From Candidatus Omnitrophota bacterium (GTDB lineage: Bacteria; Omnitrophota; Gorgyraeia; Gygaellales; JAHJCI01): a stretch of 21,766 nucleotides of DNA. Position numbers and translations under genes: made by a program. The notes beneath the pieces were generated by a model. That model saw nothing but the letters and a program-made list of their open reading frames with translations, searched no databases and was not told the DNA's origin. Positions 1 through 6,713 of the stretch are shown in pieces (within the stretch, counting starts at the first letter, position 1; every line of letters starts with the position of its first letter). The DNA lies in contig JADHWR010000013.1 in the NCBI GenBank assembly GCA_016783355.1, positions 1-21,766 on the forward strand. Reading direction: 5' to 3'.

Positions 1-622
1 TCTCTGTTCGCGCATCCTTTATTTGGCCTTGGACATTACTTAATTTACTAACTAAACTCTCTTTTTCCTCATCCATCCGGGCAATGCTCATCCGTCTTGA
101 TTCTAAATTTTGCGCGGTCTTCACCAGCTCCTTGACTAAAAAGCGGTTTCTCTTTACCAGCTGATAATTAAAATAACCACTGACAGATACTCCTAAAAAT
201 AAAATAATAAGGATGGTTACCCCAACACGCAGGATTAAATATCTAAACCAAGCATAATGGACGATGCGGGTGTTTGCCTTTGGAGAAATATCAATATAAG
301 ATAAGCCGACAATGTAGTGTCCCGGCTCTTGAGGAACCTCTTCTATCCAAACCGGCCTTGCCTTTGCATAGGCAGAATGACGAAAAAGAGGAATATGGAT
401 ATTTAATAATAAATCGACCCTCGTCTCTTTTATCTCCTTAATTAATTCTGGCCTAATGTGACTAAAGGATAGAGCAATTCCTCCTCGGGAGATGTTGTTC
501 GTAAAGCCAACACACCAGTCAGTGAGAAAGGTCTGTTTATCAAAAAGAACCAGCCGAAAATCTACAGGAAAGACTGAAGTGAGACGAATATATCTTCTTT
601 TTTCCTTATTCTTGTGCCTCAT
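1..622 (-). CDS. PilZ-domain membrane protein with coiled coil (partial, 3' end outside window)
   Basis: The N-terminal ~120 residues look like a PilZ domain, the cyclic-di-GMP receptor fold. An RxxxR motif (R9, R13) is followed by an NxSxxG motif (N43, S45, G48 in NISRGG). A hydrophobic segment at about residues 128-149 is a likely transmembrane helix. From about 155 the chain is charged and heptad-like (predicted coiled coil) and runs off the left edge at residue 207. The start is well fixed: ATG at 622-620, with an in-frame TAG two codons upstream. The ORF overlaps the last 17 bases of the preceding lipoprotein gene in another frame, so the two are probably cotranscribed. Inference: cyclic-di-GMP binding on the cytoplasmic N-terminal side of a membrane-anchored coiled-coil protein. 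The partner and output are unknown, and the missing C-terminus could carry another domain. Confidence 0.75.
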   Translation of the reverse strand, partial: MRHKNKEKRRYIRLTSVFPVDFRLVLFDKQTFLTDWCVGFTNNISRGGIALSFSHIRPELIKEIKETRVDLLLNIHIPLFRHSAYAKARPVWIEEVPQEPGHYIVGLSYIDISPKANTRIVHYAWFRYLILRVGVTILIILFLGVSVSGYFNYQLVKRNRFLVKELVKTAQNLESRRMSIARMDEEKESLVSKLSNVQGQIKDARTE

Positions 623-3047
623 ATTCTAAGACTATCCTTTCCTTTATCTGGGAAGATAGCTGCTCCAGGAAATCTTTAAATTGCCGATATTGTGCAGCGG
701 CAACCTCTTTTTTCTTAAGTTCTGTAATCTGTTTAAAATAGATGGAGCTGCTATCTTGCCCAGGCGCAGCCTCTGTTCGATATTGCACAACTAATTTAAA
801 CCAGGGGCACTCCTCCTCTGTTTGCGTGGGAAGATATAAAATCTTTGTGCCTTTGGGTAAAACAATTTCGAGTTCCTGCTCTTTAATATATGGTGGGCCT
901 AAATCAATCGGCCAGCGCCGTATCTGCCTGGCGACAGATGATGTATCCAACTGCACTAACTGAGGTAGAATTCTAAGTTTTCCTGCCCTCTGCCAATAAT
1001 CTGTACCGGCAAAAGAATAATCTAAAACCAGAGGGACATTTAAGTTGTCCACATTTTTAATCTCATATTCGGTTAACTTTGCCTTACTTAAAAATTGGAT
1101 GCTTTGGGAAAGCATCTCCTTAATAGAATCAGGCGGACTGTATTTTAACCAGAAACGCTGACCTTGGTCGTAAAAACCAAAGGTACTAACACGCTTCTCT
1201 GCTTTTATTGTTTCATCGGGTGCAATATGAATTTTAAGAAAAGACTGCATCCTGTTATGCTCAGGTTCAAACTGGGGTATTTCGGCAATCTGATAATGTC
1301 CTTTTGCGCCAAAAACAAAAACTCTTCTTTCCTGGTCATCTGTAGGCAAATCGCCAAAGGAACAAGTTGATGCTGTGGGGTCAAGAAAAATCAAATCTCC
1401 GTCTAATTCAAGACCGGCAATGCAATGGTTAAAATAAAGACTGGGGAAATCCTCTTCTAAATTAAGGTAATCGTCTGTGCCAATTAATACAGGATGCGCA
1501 ACTTCTCCGAGCTCTTTTAACATTGTAATCAAAAGTATTGTTTGGTCTTTACAATCACCGTATTTATTAAAAAATATCTCGCTGGCTGCGTGTGGCTCAA
1601 AGCCGGCGCGGCCATATTCAACAGCAACATAGCGAATTTCCTGCGCACAAAAATTATAGATTGCCTTTATTTTCTCAAGTCTTCCTTCCTCGTCTTTAGT
1701 TAAATCCTTTACCTTCTTGCGAATCGCCTCATCTGAGGCCATCTTTCCCAATGCCAAATCCCACCACCAATGATAAATCTCCTGCCACGAATCAAAGGTT
1801 GAAACACAAATCAGGGGGTTAATCTTGGCATAAGAGGGCATATTTGATTCGGGGATAATTTGTGGTATGTCCGCAAACTGCCAATAATACTCTTTGTAAT
1901 CTTCGCTCTCTTTTATCCGAGGTTGTAATTGCGCACCAAAGGTATTATATTCTTCATTTAAGGTTCTATAATGAAAAGGGTAATCCTTTGGAATTTTTAT
2001 CTTGAGTTCTGCCTTCATAATTGGCTGTTTTTCTCTTGGGGAGTAAAAAAGAACAAAATCCTTCATATTTATTAACTCGTGACGTATGAGTTTATATTTG
2101 TATTCAATAATTACACCTACACTGACCTCGGGAAAAGAGATAATCCTGCAGCGCGCATTGCTGTAAAGAGGAAAATTAAGGTATTTGGAGACATCACGAA
2201 TGTGGCGAGCGCCAACAGAGGTAACTGTGCCATCAGGCTGAATTGTGCGCGCGTATTCTAATTCTACTTCTTCATCTGTCGAGTCATAACCAATGACAAT
2301 CTCGGCGAAATCCTCTTTCCCCCGCTCATTTAAAATCTTAATCATAAAATGCTCATGAAATTCAGCTTGCCAGTCTTCGGTAATTTCAATCTCCTCGTTG
2401 CAAAATAAAACAACTGCTCCTGCCTCAGGATATGTTTCAGGCCGGGGTGAGGAGGCAATTATCTCCTGGGTTTCCGCAGAAAAGAGCCCTTCTAAACTAG
2501 AGATAGAATTGATAAACTGAATTCGCCGACGTGCCTCTTTTTTATAAAACTCATCTTCGATATTCTCATAAATTTCCACAGCCTGGGGATAAAGATTTAG
2601 CTCTTCGCAGGTAAGGCCGTAATAATATTGCAACCGGGGTATAAGTCTCTCCTCTATCTGCTTAAACAAATTCAGAGCCTGAGTAAACTTACTTAATTTA
2701 TAATAGCATAAGGCCAGATATTCCTCTGCGCCGGGCTCGTTTGTGTTTAAAAACTCTTCACAAGCCTGCGAAAACTTACCCTGATTATAATAAAGCAGGC
2801 CCAATTCAAAATGGACCTGATTTAAATCTTTCTTTTCCCTGATTAAATCTTTATATCGAGACTCTGCCTTCTCATATAGATTTTGCGCCCTTTGCGAATA
2901 AATCCTCGCCTCATCGAGCGTGTCTTTCTGACCGCAGCCGGATAAAAGAAAGAAGGCACAAAAGGTAAATACCCCAAAAAAGGCAGTCCAAAATTTAAAA
3001 TTCCTTGAAACATTATGGAATTGATTGAGCATTTTTATTTCAGTCAT
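606..3047 (-). CDS. Lipoprotein with TPR-like repeats, DUF3857 and transglutaminase-like domain
   Basis: 813 residues. A hydrophobic signal segment (about 18-37) ends in lipobox LSGC with Cys38, predicting a lipid-anchored exported protein. Residues ~45-180 form helical TPR-like repeats with Tyr/Leu/Ala periodicity. Residues ~205-400 resemble DUF3857. Residues ~440-560 are a transglutaminase-like core with a visible triad: Cys499 in YGDCKDQ, His541 in FNHC and Asp556 in LDPTAS. The ~250-residue tail is beta-rich and unassigned. DUF3857 plus transglutaminase is a recurrent pairing in bacterial envelope proteins. The substrate is unknown, and the fold can act as a peptidase or in peptide binding. 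No good Shine-Dalgarno precedes Met1, which lies inside a dispersed repeat; Met6 is an alternative start. The gene follows the DnaQ-WYL gene by 65 bases and overlaps the PilZ gene downstream. Confidence 0.85.
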   Translation of the reverse strand: MTEIKMLNQFHNVSRNFKFWTAFFGVFTFCAFFLLSGCGQKDTLDEARIYSQRAQNLYEKAESRYKDLIREKKDLNQVHFELGLLYYNQGKFSQACEEFLNTNEPGAEEYLALCYYKLSKFTQALNLFKQIEERLIPRLQYYYGLTCEELNLYPQAVEIYENIEDEFYKKEARRRIQFINSISSLEGLFSAETQEIIASSPRPETYPEAGAVVLFCNEEIEITEDWQAEFHEHFMIKILNERGKEDFAEIVIGYDSTDEEVELEYARTIQPDGTVTSVGARHIRDVSKYLNFPLYSNARCRIISFPEVSVGVIIEYKYKLIRHELINMKDFVLFYSPREKQPIMKAELKIKIPKDYPFHYRTLNEEYNTFGAQLQPRIKESEDYKEYYWQFADIPQIIPESNMPSYAKINPLICVSTFDSWQEIYHWWWDLALGKMASDEAIRKKVKDLTKDEEGRLEKIKAIYNFCAQEIRYVAVEYGRAGFEPHAASEIFFNKYGDCKDQTILLITMLKELGEVAHPVLIGTDDYLNLEEDFPSLYFNHCIAGLELDGDLIFLDPTASTCSFGDLPTDDQERRVFVFGAKGHYQIAEIPQFEPEHNRMQSFLKIHIAPDETIKAEKRVSTFGFYDQGQRFWLKYSPPDSIKEMLSQSIQFLSKAKLTEYEIKNVDNLNVPLVLDYSFAGTDYWQRAGKLRILPQLVQLDTSSVARQIRRWPIDLGPPYIKEQELEIVLPKGTKILYLPTQTEEECPWFKLVVQYRTEAAPGQDSSSIYFKQITELKKKEVAAAQYRQFKDFLEQLSSQIKERIVLEYEAQE

Positions 3048-3105
3048 TGGGTTATTGGGATTTCATTAGTCATTGAGTAATTGAACATTGGTCATTTGAA
3101 TATTT
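3041..3105. repeat. Dispersed ATTGG-rich repeat, copy A
   Basis: This short low-complexity segment is built from variants of CATTGGG and GTCATTG. Its reverse complement (3075 to 3041) matches 21322-21356 with only a few differences, sharing the core AATGAAATCCCAATAACCC. It fills the gap between the DnaQ-WYL stop and the lipoprotein start and overlaps the first codons of the latter. It is not a tandem array, and no structure or protein is evident. Confidence 0.7.
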
Positions 3106-3112
3106 CAGTAAG

Positions 3113-3928
3113 TCATACTACCTCTATCTGCAATATATTATCGATTCTAAAGGTACGTTCTTCTTTGCGCAGATTACAGTATCCAATAAGATACCTACGC
3201 TTTTTCTCTTCTTTTATCTGGCGAGGACTAACCTCCCGCTCGCTAACCTCGCCGGATGAACCGGAAAAATACCTGAGCCTTAAATCGAGCCCTAAATTTA
3301 TTGCCTCCCGAATCTGGGAAATCTTTGTATTATTTATATCGCGCAGGGTATGAGAGCTTAACCCGAATAAACTAACTAAATTCTCAAAGTCTAAAATTCC
3401 TTTCTCTTTAAGCAGTCCTTTTAGGGAATTGAATACACTAATCGTAATCTGCACATCAGAAAAGGCGCGATGTTTCTGGACTACGTTTATCCCTAATGTT
3501 CGAGCAACAAACCAAAGGCTATAACGCGCTAAACCCGGAAGAACCAGTCTTGCCATTCTTAATAAATCTATTGCCTGGGGCAAACTTGGAGATTTCAAGC
3601 CGGTTAATGCTAACTCATTTTGCAGAAATCCAAAATCAAAGGGTGCATTGTAAGAAACAAGACAAGAGCCAGAAATAAAGCGCAGAAAATCAGGAAGAAT
3701 CATCTTGATATGTGGTGCATTGAGGAGCATCTCCTGGCTGATTCTATTTACTTCATAGGCAGAAGGTGAAATTAAACGGTCAGGATTAACCAGGGAATGA
3801 AGATTGCCTAAAATCTCTTTATTTCTGATGCGCGTGGCAGCAATCTCAACGATTCTGTCTCCTGACTCAGGTGCTAAACCCGTTGTCTCCAAATCAAAAA
3901 CCGTAAACTCTACCTCTTCAATCTTCAT
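3113..3928 (-). CDS. DnaQ-like 3'-5' exonuclease fused to a C-terminal WYL domain
   Basis: 271 residues. The N-terminal ~170 residues are a DEDDh exonuclease of the DNA polymerase III epsilon family: D12 and E14 in FDLETTG, D97 in NAPFDFGF, and H152/D157 in HRAFSDVQ, so the catalytic set looks complete. Residues ~205-270 resemble a WYL domain: a LRYF strand, a conserved Arg-x-x-x-Pro segment (REVSPRQI), then YLIGYC and RTFRIDNI. WYL domains usually sense nucleic acid or nucleotides and are common in regulators and defence-associated proteins. Standalone DnaQ proteins normally end after the nuclease, so the fusion is noteworthy. A role in repair or ligand-controlled nuclease activity is inferred. 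The metallophosphoesterase gene lies upstream across a 115-base gap that holds an inverted-repeat element. Confidence 0.85.
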   Translation of the reverse strand: MKIEEVEFTVFDLETTGLAPESGDRIVEIAATRIRNKEILGNLHSLVNPDRLISPSAYEVNRISQEMLLNAPHIKMILPDFLRFISGSCLVSYNAPFDFGFLQNELALTGLKSPSLPQAIDLLRMARLVLPGLARYSLWFVARTLGINVVQKHRAFSDVQITISVFNSLKGLLKEKGILDFENLVSLFGLSSHTLRDINNTKISQIREAINLGLDLRLRYFSGSSGEVSEREVSPRQIKEEKKRRYLIGYCNLRKEERTFRIDNILQIEVV

Positions 3929-3936
3929 AATCTCTT

Positions 3937-4040
3937 AGGGGACGGTTCTCGCTAAGTCCTTGGTTTACAAGAAGTTAAAAATAATTATTAATTTATTTTT
4001 ATCTTATTGTATTACAACAGGTTAGCGAGAACCGTCCCCC
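3937..4040. mobile_element. Small inverted-repeat (MITE-like) element
   Basis: The 18-bp perfect inverted repeat GGGGACGGTTCTCGCTAA (3938-3955) pairs with 4022-4039 around about 66 bp of very AT-rich DNA. No ORF is present. The element ends a few bases from the metallophosphoesterase stop and begins about 9 bases before the DnaQ-WYL start. The size, perfect termini and AT-rich core suggest a non-autonomous transposable or palindromic element. It could also act as a transcriptional stem-loop between the two genes. A degenerate related end (GGAGACGGTTCTCG) occurs at 18713-18726. Confidence 0.65.
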
Positions 4041-4043
4041 TTT

Positions 4044-4772
4044 TTAACGTCCGCTACTTAATCTCATTGCCAGCATTGGTGGCAGGCCCGCAGAAATAAT
4101 CTTCTTTTGAGACGTCGCAATATCATAATCCAATCTCTTCAGTATTAACTCTTTACTCTGGCTGTCATAAATGCAAAAGCTCACCCTTTTATCTCCATTG
4201 CGCGGCTGACCAACGCTTCCCACATTAATAATATATTTAGAATCTTGCTCTAATTGCAAAGGAGTTCTATGCTGGTAATAAATACCTCCTTCCTTGGTCT
4301 GGATAAAGATGCCTGCCGAGTGGCTGTGCCCAATAAAACAAAGGGTCTTAGGCATTAATAAAAATGTCTGCCTTGCCTGATCAAAATCAAATATATAATT
4401 AAACTCTTGAGGTTGATCTAGGCTGCCATGTACGCAGATTAAATCATCATTTTCATAAATTAGCCCCAGGGATTGCAAATAGCAAATATTTTCCGGACTC
4501 AGTTGCCTTTTAGTCCAAAGTATGGCCTGTGCTGCCCAATCATTAAAATATTCTATAGAGAATTTATCTATTGCCGCCCAATCGTGATTACCCGCAATCG
4601 TGATATTGGCAAAATCCCGAATTTGTTGGATACACTGATTAGGATTGGCACCATAACCAACAAGGTCGCCGAGACAAATATTGAAATCAACTGCCTCGAG
4701 GCCTAAACCCTTAATCAGAGCCTCTGTTGCCTCTAAGTTAGCGTGAATGTCAGAAAATATGGCATAGCGCAT
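4044..4772 (-). CDS. Calcineurin-like metallophosphoesterase (YfcE/MJ0936-type)
   Basis: 242 residues with all five motifs of the calcineurin-like phosphoesterase superfamily: DIH (D8, H10), GDLVGYG (D36), GNHD (N62-D64), a His at 115 in VHG, and GHSH (148-151). These residues bind a dinuclear metal centre. The length and the GDLVGYG/NVGSVGQPR segments match small cytosolic phosphodiesterases of the YfcE/MJ0936 group; the physiological substrate cannot be read from sequence. The start overlaps the acyP stop (TGATG, one shared base), so the two are translationally coupled. Both are phosphate-ester or acyl-phosphate hydrolases, but a shared pathway is only a guess. Confidence 0.88.
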   Translation of the reverse strand: MRYAIFSDIHANLEATEALIKGLGLEAVDFNICLGDLVGYGANPNQCIQQIRDFANITIAGNHDWAAIDKFSIEYFNDWAAQAILWTKRQLSPENICYLQSLGLIYENDDLICVHGSLDQPQEFNYIFDFDQARQTFLLMPKTLCFIGHSHSAGIFIQTKEGGIYYQHRTPLQLEQDSKYIINVGSVGQPRNGDKRVSFCIYDSQSKELILKRLDYDIATSQKKIISAGLPPMLAMRLSSGR

Positions 4773-5047
4773 CAGAATCGAATGTTAAACCCCTGAAACT
4801 CGCCTGTTGGCGGCAACCAATCTATATCTACATTCTGAATATACTGCGAAAATTTCTGGCGCAGGCGGCTGAGGAATTCACGTAAAGTTTCCTCCTCTGC
4901 CTCGGCAACCACTTCAACCCTCCCATCATGCAGGTTCTTTACCCAACCGACAACACTCAAGGTCCGGGCAAGGTCCTCGGTTATAAATCTAAACCCAACG
5001 CCCTGGACATAACCAGCGAAATATAGATGTATTTGTGCCCGCACCAT
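4772..5047 (-). CDS. acyP: Acylphosphatase
   Basis: 91 residues, the usual length. The signature GYVQGVGFR (12-20) supplies the phosphate-binding loop and Arg20. Asn38 in WVKNLHDGRVEV matches the second catalytic residue of the family. The enzyme hydrolyses carboxyl-phosphate bonds such as acetyl phosphate and carbamoyl phosphate in the cytosol. The start is ATG at 5047. No Shine-Dalgarno precedes it; instead a perfect TATAAT ends five bases upstream, suggesting a leaderless mRNA. It sits just after the terminator of the purine block and overlaps the phosphoesterase gene by one base. Confidence 0.93.
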   Translation of the reverse strand: MVRAQIHLYFAGYVQGVGFRFITEDLARTLSVVGWVKNLHDGRVEVVAEAEEETLREFLSRLRQKFSQYIQNVDIDWLPPTGEFQGFNIRF

Positions 5048-5058
5048 AAATAATTATA
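5048..5058 (-). promoter_or_regulatory. -10 box for acyP, probably giving a leaderless transcript
   Basis: TATAAT on the minus strand occupies 5058-5053. Five bases then separate it from the ATG at 5047, so a start site 6-7 bases downstream falls on the start codon. No clear -35 is visible, because that position overlaps the stem of the preceding terminator. No Shine-Dalgarno-like sequence lies in the gap. Confidence 0.55.
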
Positions 5059-5063
5059 CTACG

Positions 5064-5097
5064 AAAACAAAAAAAGCCGAAAATCTCTTTTTCGGCC
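5064..5097 (-). terminator. Intrinsic terminator after purF
   Basis: On the minus strand an 8-bp stem GCCGAAAA/TTTTCGGC (5096-5076) with a 5-base loop is followed by seven T residues and a further T-rich run (5075-5064). It lies about 50 bases past the purF stop and closes the nitrogen/purine block. The 5098-5147 stretch before it holds a weaker C-rich/G-rich hairpin bounded by TTCCAA and TTGGAA. Confidence 0.85.
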
Positions 5098-5147
5098 TTC
5101 TGTTCCAATGCGCCTGCCCCATCACGGCGGGGGGTTTGGAATAAAGG

Positions 5148-6560
5148 TTAAGAAACGTCTTTTGAGCACGGATATTGACCTGTCCAGATATACAAGCAAA
5201 TCTGCTCGCGAGTAAGTCCGATCGCCTTAACCATATCATCGACCGTCTGATATTTCAAAGTGGTTACGCCTAACTCCTTGGCAATATATTTTACCATCTT
5301 CTTATATTTTTTTGAATTATGGTCAAGGTATTCACTGATATCTTCAATATCCCTTCCTTCGATTGCGCGGATTGCGCGCCGTGCAGCTAACTCCTCTTTT
5401 CCTTTTGTAGAATAGTCCAATCTACTGGGAAAAAGATATGGTGGACAGGCAATCCTTAAATGAACTTCCTTTGCGCCGTTCTCCCATAACTTCTGTAATG
5501 TATAATTTTTTAATTGTGTTCCCCTCACAATAGAATCATCGCAAAGAACAATCCTTTTGCCTTGAATCAACTCCTTAATCGGAATTAACTTCATTCTTGC
5601 AATTAAATCCCGCGTCTCTTGAGATGGTGGCGTATAACTCCTGTCGTAACCTGGTGTATACTTAACCAAGGGTCTTCTGAAAGGAATCCCTGACTCCAGA
5701 GCATAGCCAATAGCATGGGTAGTTCCTGAATCGGGAATACCAGCAACCAAATCTGCCGCGACATTATCGCCTCCTGCCAGATACCTTCCGCATCTCTCTC
5801 TGACAACCTCCACATTTATCCCTTCGTAGGAAGAAGCAGGAAATCCTGTGTAAATCCATAAGAAACCATTAATCTGGATAATCGGCTCAGGCTTTTTCTT
5901 TACTGTGATTGCCTTCTCATTAATAAAAACAATTTCTCCGGGTGAAAGAATCTTTGTTGACTGAAAGCCTAAATTCGAAAAGGCAGAGGTTTCCGTCGCC
6001 ACAGCAAATCCACCCCTATTTTGCCCAACCACCAAAGGTGAATATCCAAGTTTATCCCTTGCTGCCCATAAGCCATGCTTTGTTAAAAGCAAAAGTGAAC
6101 AGGAGCCACGAATCAAAGAAAACATCCTCTTAATGCCCTCAACAATAGTGTTTTCTCTAATGATTAACTTTGCGACGAGCTCTGTCATATTCACCTTACC
6201 ATCAATTGAATCACTAAGAGATACGCCTTGAGTAAATAAGTCCTTTGCTAAATCCTTGCTATTCTCAATAAAGCCGGTAGTGCAAATAGCAAAAAGGCCA
6301 AACTTTGAATCAATGGAAATTGGCTGGGGGTTCTGTGTGCTGATTACCCCAATACCCTTATTTCCTTTTAATGCCTGATACTCGGTGTAAAACCTTGCCT
6401 TAAACTGAGTCCGGCTTATATCATGTATCTTCTTATTAAGACTCTCGCCCCACACAGCCAGACCCCCAAACTGTGTTCCTAAATGAGAGTGATAATCTGT
6501 CCCGTAGAAAAGGACCTCACGACAGTCTTTCTTTAAAACAACACCAAAAATCCCACTCAT
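5148..6560 (-). CDS. purF: PurF-like amidophosphoribosyltransferase with degenerate glutaminase domain
   Basis: 470 residues, full length for PurF, the first enzyme of purine synthesis (PRPP to phosphoribosylamine). The C-terminal phosphoribosyltransferase half is well preserved: AGIPDSGTTHAIGYA (273-287), YTPPSQ, and the PRPP loop VLCDDSIVRGT (338-348). The N-terminal Ntn fold is recognisable (MSGIFGVV, HSHLGTQFGGLAVWG) but the glutamine site is not. The nucleophile Cys is Ser2, the HVRY Arg region reads GVISTQN (71-77), the HNGN loop reads CTTGFIEN (93-100), and the substrate Asp is missing near residue 125. The C-terminal CLAC cluster Cys pair is CLYIW (455-459). Either it uses free ammonia or it is a paralogue beside a canonical PurF elsewhere. 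The Shine-Dalgarno GAGGAG lies five bases before the ATG. Confidence 0.82.
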   Translation of the reverse strand: MSGIFGVVLKKDCREVLFYGTDYHSHLGTQFGGLAVWGESLNKKIHDISRTQFKARFYTEYQALKGNKGIGVISTQNPQPISIDSKFGLFAICTTGFIENSKDLAKDLFTQGVSLSDSIDGKVNMTELVAKLIIRENTIVEGIKRMFSLIRGSCSLLLLTKHGLWAARDKLGYSPLVVGQNRGGFAVATETSAFSNLGFQSTKILSPGEIVFINEKAITVKKKPEPIIQINGFLWIYTGFPASSYEGINVEVVRERCGRYLAGGDNVAADLVAGIPDSGTTHAIGYALESGIPFRRPLVKYTPGYDRSYTPPSQETRDLIARMKLIPIKELIQGKRIVLCDDSIVRGTQLKNYTLQKLWENGAKEVHLRIACPPYLFPSRLDYSTKGKEELAARRAIRAIEGRDIEDISEYLDHNSKKYKKMVKYIAKELGVTTLKYQTVDDMVKAIGLTREQICLYIWTGQYPCSKDVS

Positions 6561-6563
6561 CTC

Positions 6564-6709
6564 TTCTCCTCAATGAGTCCGCCAAAGTTCGTTGGCGGAC
6601 GAATTGATCCCGCCGAATGCTCTAAAATTATCCCCTGCGGGGAGAATTTTAGAGCAGTTTATGAGGCGGGATATATACATTATTATATTAATCTGGTATA
6701 ATTTTCAGG
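6564..6709 (-). promoter_or_regulatory. Duplicated promoter/leader cassette upstream of purF (copy 1)
   Basis: About 96% identical to 13545-13684 upstream of glnA. Read on the minus strand it contains a TATAAT (6687-6682), then the stem ATCCCGCC/GGCGGGAT (6672-6665 with 6614-6607). That stem encloses an 11-bp hairpin GCTCTAAAATT/AATTTTAGAGC (6655-6645 with 6629-6619). A second 9-bp hairpin (6600-6577) follows, then GAGGAG (6571-6566) five bases before purF. Transcription from this -10 would begin at the foot of the first stem. Relative to copy 2 there are five substitutions and a 6-base indel in the inner loop. It begins right at the DUF1846 stop. It could be a regulatory RNA, an inserted palindromic element carrying a promoter, or both. 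Confidence 0.75.
6570..6680 (-). CDS. Possible 36-residue leader ORF upstream of purF
   Basis: The open frame runs through both hairpins of the leader. It starts ATG-TAT-ATA and ends FRAFGGINSSANELWRTH, with its TGA overlapping the purF Shine-Dalgarno region (CAT TGA GGA G). The equivalent frame is open in the glnA copy, where the 6-base indel keeps the frame. It has no Gln codon run and no Shine-Dalgarno. Its ATG lies only one base after the TATAAT, so it may not be in the transcript. The three substitutions between copies inside the frame all change amino acids. It may be a chance frame through an RNA structure. Confidence 0.25.
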   Translation of the reverse strand: MYISRLINCSKILPAGDNFRAFGGINSSANELWRTH

Positions 6710-6713
6710 ATGT

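Noticed and set aside
3041..3105. CRISPR-like or tandem array in the ATTGG-rich segment
   Set aside because: The units are short, irregular and without spacers, and no cas gene is present.
6564..6709. Known glutamine riboswitch upstream of purF and glnA
   Set aside because: The stems and loops do not match the glnA or downstream-peptide motifs that I can recall, so no riboswitch class is assigned.
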